This document shows positions 18,244 through 26,431 of a stretch of 64,000 bases of DNA, one piece after another. A program made the translations under genes and the position numbers. Origin of the DNA: Polaromonas sp. CG_9.7. Its GTDB lineage: Bacteria; Pseudomonadota; Gammaproteobacteria; Burkholderiales; Burkholderiaceae_C. The notes beneath the pieces are model-generated. The model worked only from the letters and a program-made list of their open reading frames with translations, ran no database searches and was not told the origin of the DNA. Numbering within the stretch: the first letter of the stretch is position 1; every line of letters begins with the position of its first letter. The stretch lies in the NCBI RefSeq assembly GCF_015752205.1, contig NZ_JADOVG010000005.1, positions 186,001-250,000 on the forward strand, written 5' to 3'.

Positions 18244-18540
18244 TCAATTTTCTTGAGTAAATGGGTCTGGCGGGTTGGGCGACTCGCGCAATTCGGGACG
18301 TTGTTTCAAATCACGGATCATGGCCTCGCCAACAACGTCCCGGCCGTCTGAAGGCAGATCGGGTTCAAGTGCCATATTGGGTTCTTCGTCCGCGACAGCC
18401 TGGTTCGATGGCGTAGTCGAAATCTCTGCATCGGGTTGATGAACCGATGCTGCAGTCCCTTTGCTGGAAATGTTTTCGTCAATAGAAACAGCTGCGCCGT
18501 CTGATCCGCTTGCGCCACGGGGTTCAGCAGAAACATTCAT
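18244..18540 (-). CDS. Acidic disordered small protein
   Basis: An ATG at 18538-18540 with GGAGG 7 bases upstream gives a 98-residue product starting MNVSAEPRGASGSDGAAVS. It is acidic, low in hydrophobic residues and probably disordered; the C-terminal part DVVGEAMIRDLKQRPELR could be a short helix. Its ATG lies one base after the stop codon of the upstream small membrane ORF (TGAAATG), so the two are translationally coupled. No family is recognised. Confidence 0.55.
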   Translation of the reverse strand: MNVSAEPRGASGSDGAAVSIDENISSKGTAASVHQPDAEISTTPSNQAVADEEPNMALEPDLPSDGRDVVGEAMIRDLKQRPELRESPNPPDPFTQEN

Positions 18541-18541
18541 T

Positions 18542-18754
18542 TCAAAATCCTCCAAGGACCAAGGGAACGTCATGGCTGGCAACGGTCGCGGCTGCCATCA
18601 GTGAAACAAGTACAGCCGCGCCGAAAGCGATGTGACCTGCAAACCTGGCATGCAGCTTTCCGGACTGACGAGCGCGGATTGCGGATTTTTTGCACTTGCC
18701 TGTCACGGTGACACAGGGCTTGTTTGCAATTGAAATGTCTGAAAGCTTGTTCAT
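18542..18754 (-). CDS. Small single-pass membrane protein
   Basis: The 70-residue product has a basic N-terminal half (SAIRARQSGKLHARF) followed by one predicted transmembrane helix, about residues 39-60 (HIAFGAAVLVSLMAAATVA). The gene stops one base before the next small gene's ATG, an arrangement that favours coupling and supports both being real. The upstream Shine-Dalgarno is weak (GGCAGG). The function is unknown. Confidence 0.45.
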   Translation of the reverse strand: MNKLSDISIANKPCVTVTGKCKKSAIRARQSGKLHARFAGHIAFGAAVLVSLMAAATVASHDVPLVLGGF

Positions 18755-18949
18755 GCCGGCCTGCCTTCATTGCAGAGTAAATTGTTCTATGGCTTAGTTT
18801 GTGATGTTCAGTGCAAGTGGTTCATAGGCCGTAATGCCCTGACGATGTAAGCGTTGGGCTGAAGCCCGGGAAAGCACAAATCGGCACAGCCAGAAATGTT
18901 CAGAAATATCTGGCGCAGCATTCAGCCAAGGGCCGTTATTGCTGCGGTG

Positions 18950-18977
18950 CCAAATTTTGCGTTGGCGCAAAATTTGG
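18950..18977. repeat. Perfect 12-bp inverted repeat with TTGG loop
   Basis: CCAAATTTTGCG (18950-18961), loop TTGG, CGCAAAATTTGG (18966-18977). There is no T-run after either arm, so it is not a standard terminator. It could be a protein-binding site or a dispersed palindromic element. Confidence 0.6.
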
Positions 18978-19133
18978 CGAAGAACACAGTGCGTCATGAA
19001 CGCCAGGGCTGACACATCAGCCAGCATTAAATTTTATAAAAACAGGCTTTTCGCTAACATCACCTTGTTTCTTTGCTATAAAAATAGAAGCAAGAACAAG
19101 TTCTTGCCGGCCTGTTGGCGGTGCTACCATTCC

Positions 19134-19147
19134 TGAAACTGGTTTCA
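19134..19147. promoter_or_regulatory. PtxS-type operator upstream of the repressor gene
   Basis: TGAAACTGGTTTCA differs by one base from the palindrome TGAAACCGGTTTCA, the operator described for Pseudomonas PtxS. It lies 44 bp before the repressor ATG, so the repressor probably controls its own gene. Confidence 0.8.
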
Positions 19148-19190
19148 ACACTGCGTCAAAAACTTTCTGCTTTTCACTCCCGCTCTGTCC

Positions 19191-20267
19191 ATGTCTTTGC
19201 CAAAAATCCAGCCTTCCATCACACGCTCCCCTGCACGGGCCACGATTGCAGATGTCGCTCGCAAAGCCGGTGTTTCAAAAGCCACGGTGTCGCGCTTCCT
19301 GAACCACCGTGAAACCCTGCTCACGCCCGACATTGCCGCGCGCGTCGAGGTGGCGGTGGCCGCACTGTCTTACAGCCCCAGCCCGATGGCGCGGGCGCTC
19401 AAGCGCGGCCGCTCACGGCTGATCGGCCTGGTGGTGGCCGACGTGACCAATCCTTTTTCAGTGGCTGTTTTGCGTGGCGCGGAAAAGGCCTGTCAGGAAG
19501 CCGGCTACCTGCTGATGCTGTTCAACCTCGGCAATGACAGCCGTTGCGAGGGCAAAGCCATTGAAGCACTCTCGGCGTATCAGGTCGAAGGCTTCATCCT
19601 GAACACACTGGGCGGCGACGCCGGCGCCGCCGCCGATGCAGCCCGTCACGGCAAGCCCGTGGTGCTGGTGGACCGGCGCCACCAAAACATGCAGGCCGAC
19701 TTTGTCTCCCTCGACAATGCGGGCGCCGTGCAGCTCGGCGCGCGCCATCTGGTTGAAGCCGGCTACCGCGAACTGCTGTTTATCTCGGAGCCGGTCAAAA
19801 ACGTGAGTTCCCGTGTGGAACGCGATACGGCGTTTCGCAGCTTCATTGGCAATGCCAAGCCAGAGTTTCCAGACCTTCAGGGCCATACTTTTGAAAGTAC
19901 GGAAGACAGCGACGACGCGCTGGACCAGGCGCTGCGCGACCAGCGGCAGCGCGCCGGCGGGCAATTGGCAGGTGTCATTTCAAGCAATGCCGTGGTCACG
20001 CTGCGGGTGGTGGCCAGCATGGCGCGACTTGGCTGGCAACTGGGCGGCGACCTGGGGCTTGTGGGTTTTGACGACACCGAATGGTCGCCTTACATTGGCC
20101 CCGGCCTCACCACCATCGCCCAACCCACTGACGAAATCGGCCGTTTGGCGGCCAATTGCTTGATGGAACGGCTCCAGGGTCTGGACCTGCCGCCGCGCCA
20201 GATTCTGTTGTCAGGCCGCCTTTTGCCGCGCGGCTCATCGGTTCCATCGGTATCGGTGGCACCGTAG
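19191..20267 (+). CDS. ptxS: LacI-family repressor, PtxS-like (2-ketogluconate regulator)
   Basis: The 358-residue protein has an N-terminal LacI HTH (residues 18-40, ATIADVARKAGVSKATVSRF) with hinge helix SPMARALKRGRS, then a periplasmic-binding-like effector domain (LIGLVVADVTNPF through GLVGFDDTEWSPYIGPGLTT). In Pseudomonas, PtxS binds 2-ketogluconate and releases the palindrome TGAAACCGGTTTCA. That exact palindrome lies before the transporter operon at 20332 and a one-mismatch copy lies before this gene at 19134. The downstream genes encode kguE, kguK and kguD homologues. Operator, regulator family and gene content thus agree on a 2-ketogluconate response; a closely related ketosugar acid is possible. 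Confidence 0.88.
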   Translation: MSLPKIQPSITRSPARATIADVARKAGVSKATVSRFLNHRETLLTPDIAARVEVAVAALSYSPSPMARALKRGRSRLIGLVVADVTNPFSVAVLRGAEKACQEAGYLLMLFNLGNDSRCEGKAIEALSAYQVEGFILNTLGGDAGAAADAARHGKPVVLVDRRHQNMQADFVSLDNAGAVQLGARHLVEAGYRELLFISEPVKNVSSRVERDTAFRSFIGNAKPEFPDLQGHTFESTEDSDDALDQALRDQRQRAGGQLAGVISSNAVVTLRVVASMARLGWQLGGDLGLVGFDDTEWSPYIGPGLTTIAQPTDEIGRLAANCLMERLQGLDLPPRQILLSGRLLPRGSSVPSVSVAP

Positions 20268-20297
20268 TTATTTCAACAAGCTAGGGTTTTCACGGAG

Positions 20298-20345
20298 TTA
20301 CAGACCCCGTACCCTTGATTTTATAATTCAATGAAACCGGTTTCA
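20298..20345 (+). promoter_or_regulatory. Promoter and PtxS operator of the ketogluconate operon
   Basis: TTACAG (20298-20303) and a consensus TATAAT (20322-20327) with an 18-bp spacer make a good sigma-70 promoter. The perfect palindrome TGAAACCGGTTTCA (20332-20345) begins 5 bp after the -10 box, over the expected start site, where a bound repressor would block initiation. Confidence 0.82.
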
Positions 20346-20445
20346 GGATTAACAAAAACCAACGCCTCGCCATGTTTCCAGAGCAACTTATCTTTTCCAC
20401 CGTCCATAAGGCCATGACGTTTTTTACGACGCCAGCGCTCCACCC

Positions 20446-21117
20446 ATGAACTACAGCTTCCAGTTCGGCGACGTTTTTGCAGCCTGGCCGCTGCTGCTCA
20501 AGGGCACATGGAACACCATTGAGCTGTCGTTGCTGGCGATGCTGCTCGGGCTGGTGGTGGCCATCGTTTGCGCCTGGGGCAAGACCGCCGGGCCGAAACC
20601 GCTGCGCTTTGTCATTAACGCCTACATCGAACTGATCCGCAACACGCCGTTTCTGGTGCAACTGTTCTTTTTCTTTTTCGCCCTGCCAGCGCTCGGCCTG
20701 CGCTGGTCGGCCTACACAGCGGCGCTGACGGCGCTGGTCATCAACCTGGGCGCCTACGCAACCGAAATCATCCGCGCCGGTATCGAGTCGATTCCCAAGG
20801 GTCAGATCGAAGCCGGCCTGGCGCTGAACCTGAAGCGCCACGAGATTTTTCGTTTTGTCATTTTGAAGCCGGCGCTCAAGGCGATCTACCCCGCGCTGAC
20901 CAGCCAGTTCATCCTGCTGATGCTGAGTTCGGCAGTGGTGTCGGCCATTTCCGCAGAAGACCTGACCTCGGTGGCCGCCAACCTGCAGTCGCAAACCTTT
21001 CGCAGCTTTGAGATCTACATCGTCGTGGCAGGCATTTACCTGCTGCTGGCGATGTCGTTCTCGGCGCTGTTCCGCGCGATCTACAGGATCAGCCTCAACT
21101 ACCCGGATCGTCGGTAA
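20446..21117 (+). CDS. Polar-amino-acid-type ABC transporter permease 1 (2-ketogluconate operon)
   Basis: The 223-residue HisM/GlnP-family permease has about five membrane helices, the opening WPLLLKGTWNTIELSLLAML and the EAA loop ATEIIRAGIESIPKGQIEAG. It is the first structural gene after the PtxS operator. Its stop overlaps the next permease start by one base (TAATG, 21115-21119). The family normally imports amino acids or opines; here the context implies a sugar acid. Confidence 0.92.
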   Translation: MNYSFQFGDVFAAWPLLLKGTWNTIELSLLAMLLGLVVAIVCAWGKTAGPKPLRFVINAYIELIRNTPFLVQLFFFFFALPALGLRWSAYTAALTALVINLGAYATEIIRAGIESIPKGQIEAGLALNLKRHEIFRFVILKPALKAIYPALTSQFILLMLSSAVVSAISAEDLTSVAANLQSQTFRSFEIYIVVAGIYLLLAMSFSALFRAIYRISLNYPDRR

Positions 21118-21770
21118 TGCGTACTTTCGGATTTCCTGAATTCCTGTTCATCCTCCAGGCGGCGCAGTGGACGGTATTGCTGTCGCTGATCGCTTTCATC
21201 GGCGGCGCCATTGGGGGCTTGCTGGTGGCGCTGGCACGCACGTCCGAAAACCGGCTGGCCCAGTTTGTGTCGGGTGTCTTCATCCAGATATTCCAGGGCA
21301 CGCCGTTGCTGCTGCAGCTGTTTTTGGTGTTTTTCGGCGCGCCGGTGCTGGGCTTTGACATCAACCCGTGGGTTGCGGCCGGCGTGGCGCTGATATTGAA
21401 CAGCAGTGCCTTCCTGGGCGAAATCTGGCGCGGCTGCATTCAGGCGATTCCTGCCGGCCAGGTGGAAGCGGCGCACGCGCTGAGCCTGTCCTATGTCTCG
21501 CGCATGCGCTTTGTCGTCCTGCCGCAGGCCTTCAAAATTGCGCTGGCGCCTACGGTCGGCTACATGGTGCAAATCATCAAGGGCACGTCGCTGGCGGCGA
21601 TCATCGGTTTCACTGAAATCACACGTGCCGGCCAGATCATCAACAACGCCACCTTTCAGCCGCTGATTGTGTTCAGCGTGGTGGCAGCGATTTATTTTGC
21701 ACTGTGCTGGCCCCTGTCGCTGCTGGCTGCGCGCATGGAACGCCGGCAGGCAGCGGCACTGGCACGCTGA
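21117..21770 (+). CDS. Polar-amino-acid-type ABC transporter permease 2 (2-ketogluconate operon)
   Basis: The 217-residue HisQ/M-family permease begins MRTFGFPEFLFILQAAQWTV and has the EAA loop LGEIWRGCIQAIPAGQVEAA. It is coupled to permease 1 by a one-base overlap and would form the heterodimeric channel with it. The protein is full length for the family. Confidence 0.92.
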   Translation: MRTFGFPEFLFILQAAQWTVLLSLIAFIGGAIGGLLVALARTSENRLAQFVSGVFIQIFQGTPLLLQLFLVFFGAPVLGFDINPWVAAGVALILNSSAFLGEIWRGCIQAIPAGQVEAAHALSLSYVSRMRFVVLPQAFKIALAPTVGYMVQIIKGTSLAAIIGFTEITRAGQIINNATFQPLIVFSVVAAIYFALCWPLSLLAARMERRQAAALAR

Positions 21771-21819
21771 TTCGGACCCGCTTTCGACTTGTTTTTCAAT
21801 ACCAACTGGAGACTTCACC

Positions 21820-22626
21820 ATGACCAAGCATCTGCAACGCCGCATTTTCACCAGCACTGCGCTGGCCCTTGGCTTGGCCGCCACCCTGGGCGTCTGGGCA
21901 CCCGCCGCCAACGCGCAAAGCGTGGCCGAGATCAAGAAAAAAGGCGAGCTGACCGTCGGCATGCTGGTGGACTTTCCGCCCTACGGCACCATGAACAGCA
22001 GCAACCAGCCCGACGGCTACGACGCTGACGTGGCGCGCCTGATGGCCAAGGATTTGGGCGTGAAGGTCAATCTGGTGCCGGTGACCGGCCCGAACCGCAT
22101 TCCATTTCTTCTCACCAACAAAGTCGATCTGCTGGTCGCCTCGCTGGCCGTCACACCCGAGCGCGCCAAGCAGGTGCAGTTTTCCAAGCCGTATGCTGCC
22201 GCCAGCATTGTGCTGTATGGCGACAAGAAGGCTGACCTGAAGTCGCCGGCCGATCTGAAGGGCAAGCGCGTCGGTGTCGCCCGTGCCAGTACGCAGGACG
22301 TGGCGCTGACGGCCGTGGCGCCCGAAGGCACTGAAATCCGCCGCTTCGACGACGACGCATCGGCCATGCAGGCGCTGCTGTCGGGACAGGTGGACGCCAT
22401 TGGCTGCTCGACCACCGTGGCCGCGCAGATTGCCAAGCGCGCCCCGGCCAATACGTATGAAAACAAGTTCCTGCTGCGCCAGCAGGTCATGGGCGTGGCC
22501 ATGCGTCCCGGCCAGGACGAGTTGCTCAAGACTGTGGACGACTTTGTCGCCCGCAACACGGCCAATGGCGAACTCAACAAGCTGTACCAGAAATGGCTGC
22601 AGACAGACCTGCCCAAGCTGCAGTAA
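21820..22626 (+). CDS. ABC transporter substrate-binding protein (family 3)
   Basis: From the ATG at 21820, preceded by TGGAGA, the product has 268 residues. The N-terminal Sec signal peptide ends near ANAQ (about residue 31). The mature type-2 binding fold has ELTVGMLVDFPPYGTMNSSN and KVDLLVASLAVTPERAKQVQF, typical of SBP_bac_3 proteins. It captures the ligand in the periplasm for the two adjacent permeases. Given PtxS control and the kgu genes, the ligand is probably 2-ketogluconate, which would be unusual for this mainly amino-acid-binding family. Confidence 0.92.
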   Translation: MTKHLQRRIFTSTALALGLAATLGVWAPAANAQSVAEIKKKGELTVGMLVDFPPYGTMNSSNQPDGYDADVARLMAKDLGVKVNLVPVTGPNRIPFLLTNKVDLLVASLAVTPERAKQVQFSKPYAAASIVLYGDKKADLKSPADLKGKRVGVARASTQDVALTAVAPEGTEIRRFDDDASAMQALLSGQVDAIGCSTTVAAQIAKRAPANTYENKFLLRQQVMGVAMRPGQDELLKTVDDFVARNTANGELNKLYQKWLQTDLPKLQ

Positions 22627-22657
22627 TGTTTGATACGCGACTGACCACGGTGCTTTT

Positions 22658-23446
22658 ATGACAGACACAATGCATTCCCCCTCGCCGGCTGACGGCGCCG
22701 AACCCATCATCCGCATCGAGGCGGTGGACAAGTGGTATGGCAAGTTCCAGGTGCTGACCGGCATCAACCTGAGCGTTGCGCAGGGCGAGCGCATTGTGGT
22801 CTGCGGGCCCTCCGGGTCGGGCAAGTCAACGTTGATTCGCTGCATCAACCGGCTCGAAGTGGTGCAAAAGGGGCGCATCGTCGTCAATGGCATTGACCTG
22901 ACGGCCGGCGGCAAGAATGTCGATTCGGTGCGTCAGGAAGTCGGCATGGTGTTCCAGCAGTTCAACCTGTTTCCGCACCTGACGATTTTGCAGAACTGCA
23001 CGCTGGCGCCGATGCGCTCGCGCGGCTTGAAGCAGGAGGAAGCCGAAACCATCGCCATGAAATACCTCACCCGCGTGCGCATTCCCGAGCAGGCGAAAAA
23101 ATACCCGAGCCAACTGTCAGGCGGCCAGCAGCAGCGCGTGGCCATTGCGCGCGCCTTGTGCATGACGCCCAAGATCATGCTGTTCGACGAGCCGACGTCG
23201 GCGCTCGACCCGGAAATGGTCAAGGAAGTGCTGGACACCATGATCAGCCTGGCCGACGACGGCATGACCATGCTCTGCGTCACGCACGAAATGGGCTTTG
23301 CCCGCAGCGTGGCCGACCGGGTGATCTTCATGGCCGACGGCCAGATCATCGAGCAGGCGCCGCCGCAGCAGTTCTTCAGCAACCCGCAAAACGAAAAAAC
23401 CCGTAATTTTCTCGGCCAGATCCTGAATTCGCAACATGCGCACTGA
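22658..23446 (+). CDS. ABC transporter ATP-binding protein (GlnQ/HisP type)
   Basis: The 262-residue ATPase has Walker [10 protein letters not shown] (50-58), Q-loop [10 protein letters not shown], signature [10 protein letters not shown] and Walker [13 protein letters not shown]. Sequence type is that of polar amino acid importers. It energises the two permeases just upstream. Its stop overlaps the kguE start by 11 bases, so transporter and catabolic genes form one operon. Confidence 0.95.
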   Translation: MTDTMHSPSPADGAEPIIRIEAVDKWYGKFQVLTGINLSVAQGERIVVCGPSGSGKSTLIRCINRLEVVQKGRIVVNGIDLTAGGKNVDSVRQEVGMVFQQFNLFPHLTILQNCTLAPMRSRGLKQEEAETIAMKYLTRVRIPEQAKKYPSQLSGGQQQRVAIARALCMTPKIMLFDEPTSALDPEMVKEVLDTMISLADDGMTMLCVTHEMGFARSVADRVIFMADGQIIEQAPPQQFFSNPQNEKTRNFLGQILNSQHAH

Positions 23447-24263
23447 AGTCCCAGTAGCCCTGGGCGCGCCGCCCATCCTGGTTTCACTGACCGCTTTTGG
23501 TGCCGCTGAAGTGCGCCGCCATGGGCAGCTTTGGTTTACCCGGCTGAGCCACGAAGCCGGCGCTGACGGCATTGAAGTGCGCAGCGAACTGCTGGTCGAT
23601 GCTGCCAGGGAACTACCCGCCCTGGCCCAAGCGCTTCACGACACCAAGATGCGCGTGGTGTATTCAAGTGCTGACGGCCTTTGGACGGCTGACGGCGCGC
23701 TGGACAGGACGGCACTCCAGAACGCCCTGCAGGCCGCCAAAACTTTAGGCGCACCACGGCTGAAAATGGCGATTGGTGGTTTTGGCACTGCCTCCCACGC
23801 CAGCCTGATGACGCTGCGGGATAGCCTGCAGACGGCCAAGATCGAACTCGTGATCGAGAACGACCAGACACCCACGGCCGGCACCCTTCCCGCACTGCAG
23901 GACTTTTTTGATGCGGTCAATGACCAGGGCCTTTTCGTGGGCATGACCTTCGACATGGGCAACTGGCACTGGACCGGCGAATGCCCGCTGCTGGCCGCTG
24001 CCGCGCTGGCCACCCAGGTGCGCTACGTGCATTGCAAGGGCGTGCAGCGCCTGCCGCATCGCTGGGTGGCCGTGCCGCTGGCTGAATCCAGTGCGCCCTG
24101 GCGTGCCGTGCTGCGCGCCCTGCCGGCCGATGTGCCGTGGGCCATCGAATACCCGCTGATCGGCGACGACATTCTGGCCGTCACGCGGCACGAAATCGAC
24201 CAGTTGCGCAGCGTGGCTGCCGTCATGGCAAACCGTTCTCCTTTTCCGTTATCGCAAAAATGA
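23436..24263 (+). CDS. kguE: TIM-barrel sugar isomerase/epimerase-like protein, KguE homologue
   Basis: The 275-residue protein resembles the xylose-isomerase-like TIM barrel (AP_endonuc_2) family. Likely metal or substrate positions lie in [28 protein letters not shown] and WAIEYPL. In Pseudomonas the kguE-kguK-kguT-kguD operon handles 2-ketogluconate, and KguE is the barrel protein of still unclear reaction. It sits between the ABC ATPase (11-base overlap) and the kinase. The assignment is from position and fold. Confidence 0.72.
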   Translation: MRTEVPVALGAPPILVSLTAFGAAEVRRHGQLWFTRLSHEAGADGIEVRSELLVDAARELPALAQALHDTKMRVVYSSADGLWTADGALDRTALQNALQAAKTLGAPRLKMAIGGFGTASHASLMTLRDSLQTAKIELVIENDQTPTAGTLPALQDFFDAVNDQGLFVGMTFDMGNWHWTGECPLLAAAALATQVRYVHCKGVQRLPHRWVAVPLAESSAPWRAVLRALPADVPWAIEYPLIGDDILAVTRHEIDQLRSVAAVMANRSPFPLSQK

Positions 24264-24270
24264 AGCTCTT

Positions 24271-25236
24271 ATGACACCCGCCCTGGACGTGATCACCTTT
24301 GGCGAAGCCATGCTGTTGCTGGTCGCTGACCGGCCCGGCCCGCTGGAGCAGGCCGAAGCTTTTTACAAGCGCACCGCCGGTGCCGAAACCAATGTCGCCA
24401 TCGGCCTGGCGCGCTTGGGTCTGAAAGTTGGCTGGGGCAGCCGCCTGGGCACCGATTCCATGGGCCGGTATTTGCTGGCCGCCATGCAAATGGAAGGTAT
24501 CGATTGCTCGCACGTGGTGTGCGACCCATCACAAAAGACCGGTTTCCAGTTCAAGTCCAAGGTGTTGGATGGCAGTGACCCGGAGGTGGAATACCACCGT
24601 CAGGGTTCGGCGGCCAGTCATATGTATGTAGATGACATTGACGAGGTCTGGCTGCAGTCGGCGCGCCATCTGCATGCCACCGGTGTGTTTGCCGCCATTT
24701 CGGCCGGCACCCTGCCCGCTGCGCGCAAGACCATGGACTTGATGCGCGCGGCGGGCCGCAGCATATCGTTCGACCCCAACCTTCGCCCGACCTTGTGGTC
24801 CAGCCCCGAACTGATGCGTGAATCGATCAATGACCTGGCCAGGCGCGCCGACTGGGTGCTGCCCGGGCTGGAAGAAGGCCGTTTATTAACAGGCGAAGCC
24901 AGCGCCGAAGGCATTGCCCGCTTCTACCGCGAACGAGGCGCCAAACTGGTGGTCGTCAAGCTCGGCGCGAAAGGCGCGTACTTTGACAGTGACACCGCCG
25001 GCAGCGGCCATGAGCCGGGCTTTCCGGTGGACCAGGTGGTGGACACCGTGGGCGCAGGCGATGGGTTTGCGGTCGGCGTGATCAGCGCATTGCTAGAAGG
25101 ATTGAACGTTGTCGACGCGGTCAAGCGCGGTGCCTGGATTGGCGCCCGCGCGGTACAGGTGCTGGGCGACAGCGAAGGCCTGCCGACCCGCGCCGAACTC
25201 AATGAATTCACTGAATTCCATCCGACAGGACTTTGA
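24271..25236 (+). CDS. kguK: PfkB-family sugar kinase, 2-ketogluconate kinase (KguK)
   Basis: The 321-residue ribokinase-fold enzyme has the N-terminal GEAMLLLVADRPG, the substrate-binding AGAETNVAIGLARLG and the C-terminal anion hole and catalytic base DTVGAGDGFAVG. It is similar in outline to 2-keto-3-deoxygluconate kinases (KdgK). In this operon it most likely phosphorylates 2-ketogluconate to the 6-phosphate. It is followed immediately by a 2-hydroxyacid dehydrogenase, as in kgu operons. KDG kinase activity remains an alternative. Confidence 0.82.
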   Translation: MTPALDVITFGEAMLLLVADRPGPLEQAEAFYKRTAGAETNVAIGLARLGLKVGWGSRLGTDSMGRYLLAAMQMEGIDCSHVVCDPSQKTGFQFKSKVLDGSDPEVEYHRQGSAASHMYVDDIDEVWLQSARHLHATGVFAAISAGTLPAARKTMDLMRAAGRSISFDPNLRPTLWSSPELMRESINDLARRADWVLPGLEEGRLLTGEASAEGIARFYRERGAKLVVVKLGAKGAYFDSDTAGSGHEPGFPVDQVVDTVGAGDGFAVGVISALLEGLNVVDAVKRGAWIGARAVQVLGDSEGLPTRAELNEFTEFHPTGL

Positions 25237-25238
25237 CA

Positions 25239-26237
25239 ATGGCTGCTACCACTCAACGCCAGAAGGTTCTGGTCTTCAGGGAATTGCCCCCGGACCAGCT
25301 GGCACGGCTGCAAGCGCAGCACGACGTGACGATCGCCAACCCTCGCCTCCCCGAGCAGCTGGCGGCCTTCGAGGCCGGGCTGGCGACCGCTGAAGGCCTG
25401 ATCGGTTCCAGCTACCCGGTGGACGCAGCGCTGCTGGCCAGGGCGCCGCTGCTCAAGGTCATCTCCAGCGTATCGGTCGGCGTGGACAACTACGCGCTCG
25501 ATGCTCTGGCGGCGCGCGGCATCATGCTGTGCCACACGCCCGGCGTGCTGACCGAAACCACCGCCGACACGGTTTTTTCCCTGGTCATGGCGACCAGCCG
25601 GCGCATTGTCGAGCTGGCAAACCATGTGCGCGAAGGCCGCTGGACACGCAACATCGGTGAAGACCTGTTCGGCTCGGACGTGCATGGCAAGACGCTCGGA
25701 CTGCTGGGGTTCGGCCGCATCGGCCAGGCCGTGGCGCGACGTGGCGCCTTGGGCTTTGGCATGCCGGTGCTGTACCACAGCCGCCGCCCGGTGGACCTGG
25801 CCAGTCAGGCGCCAGACCTGGCGGGCAAGGCGGCGCACACACCGCTCGATGAACTGCTGCAGCGTGCCGACATCGTGGCTGCCGTATTGCCGCTGTCGCG
25901 CGAAACCCGGGGCCTGATGGGCGAGCGCGAGTTCAGTCTGATGAAACCTGGCGCAATTTTCATCAACGGCGGACGCGGCGCTACCGTTCAGGAAACCGCC
26001 TTGCTCCATGCGCTGAACAACGGAACACTGCGCGCGGCTGGCCTGGACGTGTTCGCCACCGAACCGCTGCCGATGGATTCGCCGCTGCGCCTGCACCCCA
26101 GGGTGACGGCGTTGCCGCACATTGGCTCGGCGACGTTTGAAACGCGTCACGCCATGGCGGTGCTGGCGACCACGAATCTGTTGCAGGCACTGGCCGGCGA
26201 GAGCCCTGCGGCGGTTTTTGCCGAATCAGCGTCCTGA
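25239..26237 (+). CDS. kguD: 2-ketogluconate-6-phosphate reductase (KguD), D-2-hydroxyacid dehydrogenase family
   Basis: The 332-residue protein is a D-isomer 2-hydroxyacid dehydrogenase. The NAD(P)-binding strip LGLLGFGRIGQAVAR is present. The catalytic Arg lies in FINGGRGATVQE, the Glu in DVFATEPLP and the His in ALPHIGSATFE. In the kgu pathway it reduces 2-keto-6-phosphogluconate to 6-phosphogluconate, which enters Entner-Doudoroff or pentose phosphate metabolism. Closely related enzymes also reduce glyoxylate or 2-ketogluconate (GhrB). The ATG at 25239 is two bases after the kinase stop; a TTG at 25233 is an alternative. Confidence 0.85.
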   Translation: MAATTQRQKVLVFRELPPDQLARLQAQHDVTIANPRLPEQLAAFEAGLATAEGLIGSSYPVDAALLARAPLLKVISSVSVGVDNYALDALAARGIMLCHTPGVLTETTADTVFSLVMATSRRIVELANHVREGRWTRNIGEDLFGSDVHGKTLGLLGFGRIGQAVARRGALGFGMPVLYHSRRPVDLASQAPDLAGKAAHTPLDELLQRADIVAAVLPLSRETRGLMGEREFSLMKPGAIFINGGRGATVQETALLHALNNGTLRAAGLDVFATEPLPMDSPLRLHPRVTALPHIGSATFETRHAMAVLATTNLLQALAGESPAAVFAESAS

Positions 26238-26308
26238 GCCAAATCCTTTGGTTGATATTCAAATATTGATTAAAACTGTCCTATGCGCAATACCAGAAAG
26301 CATATTCA

Positions 26309-26342
26309 GCTATTAAAACAGTAGCAATCAAGTCTAGACTTG
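26309..26342. repeat. GCTAT-N7-GTAGC repeat (copy 3) and adjoining 14-bp palindrome
   Basis: GCTATTAAAACAGTAGC (26309-26325) is a variant of the 17-bp dispersed unit. Three bases later comes CAAGTCTAGACTTG (26329-26342), a perfect palindrome. They lie between the converging kguD and ZIP genes. Confidence 0.55.
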
Positions 26343-26431
26343 AGCTGTTCACCATGCTGGCTTGATCAGTACCGCGCGCATTGACACGAGCGCCGTGCTT
26401 TTTTTGCGCTTTCCGCCAGTCGGCGCTTGAT

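Larger units (their letters stand above)
18755..19190. other. Non-coding region upstream of ptxS
   Basis: These 436 bp carry a perfect 12-bp hairpin (18950-18977), an 8-bp inverted repeat GCAAGAAC-AA-GTTCTTGC (19090-19107) and a PtxS-type operator (19134-19147). A TATAAA box lies near 19077. A 77-codon reverse frame at 18794-19027 crosses the hairpin and shows no coding features, so it is not called. Confidence 0.5.

Noticed and set aside
18794-19027. 77-codon reverse frame before ptxS
   Set aside because: It crosses the perfect 12-bp hairpin, has no ribosome-binding site and no protein-like pattern.
23745-24191. Reverse-strand frame opposite kguE
   Set aside because: Shadow of a gene that is overlapped by and co-directional with the ABC operon.
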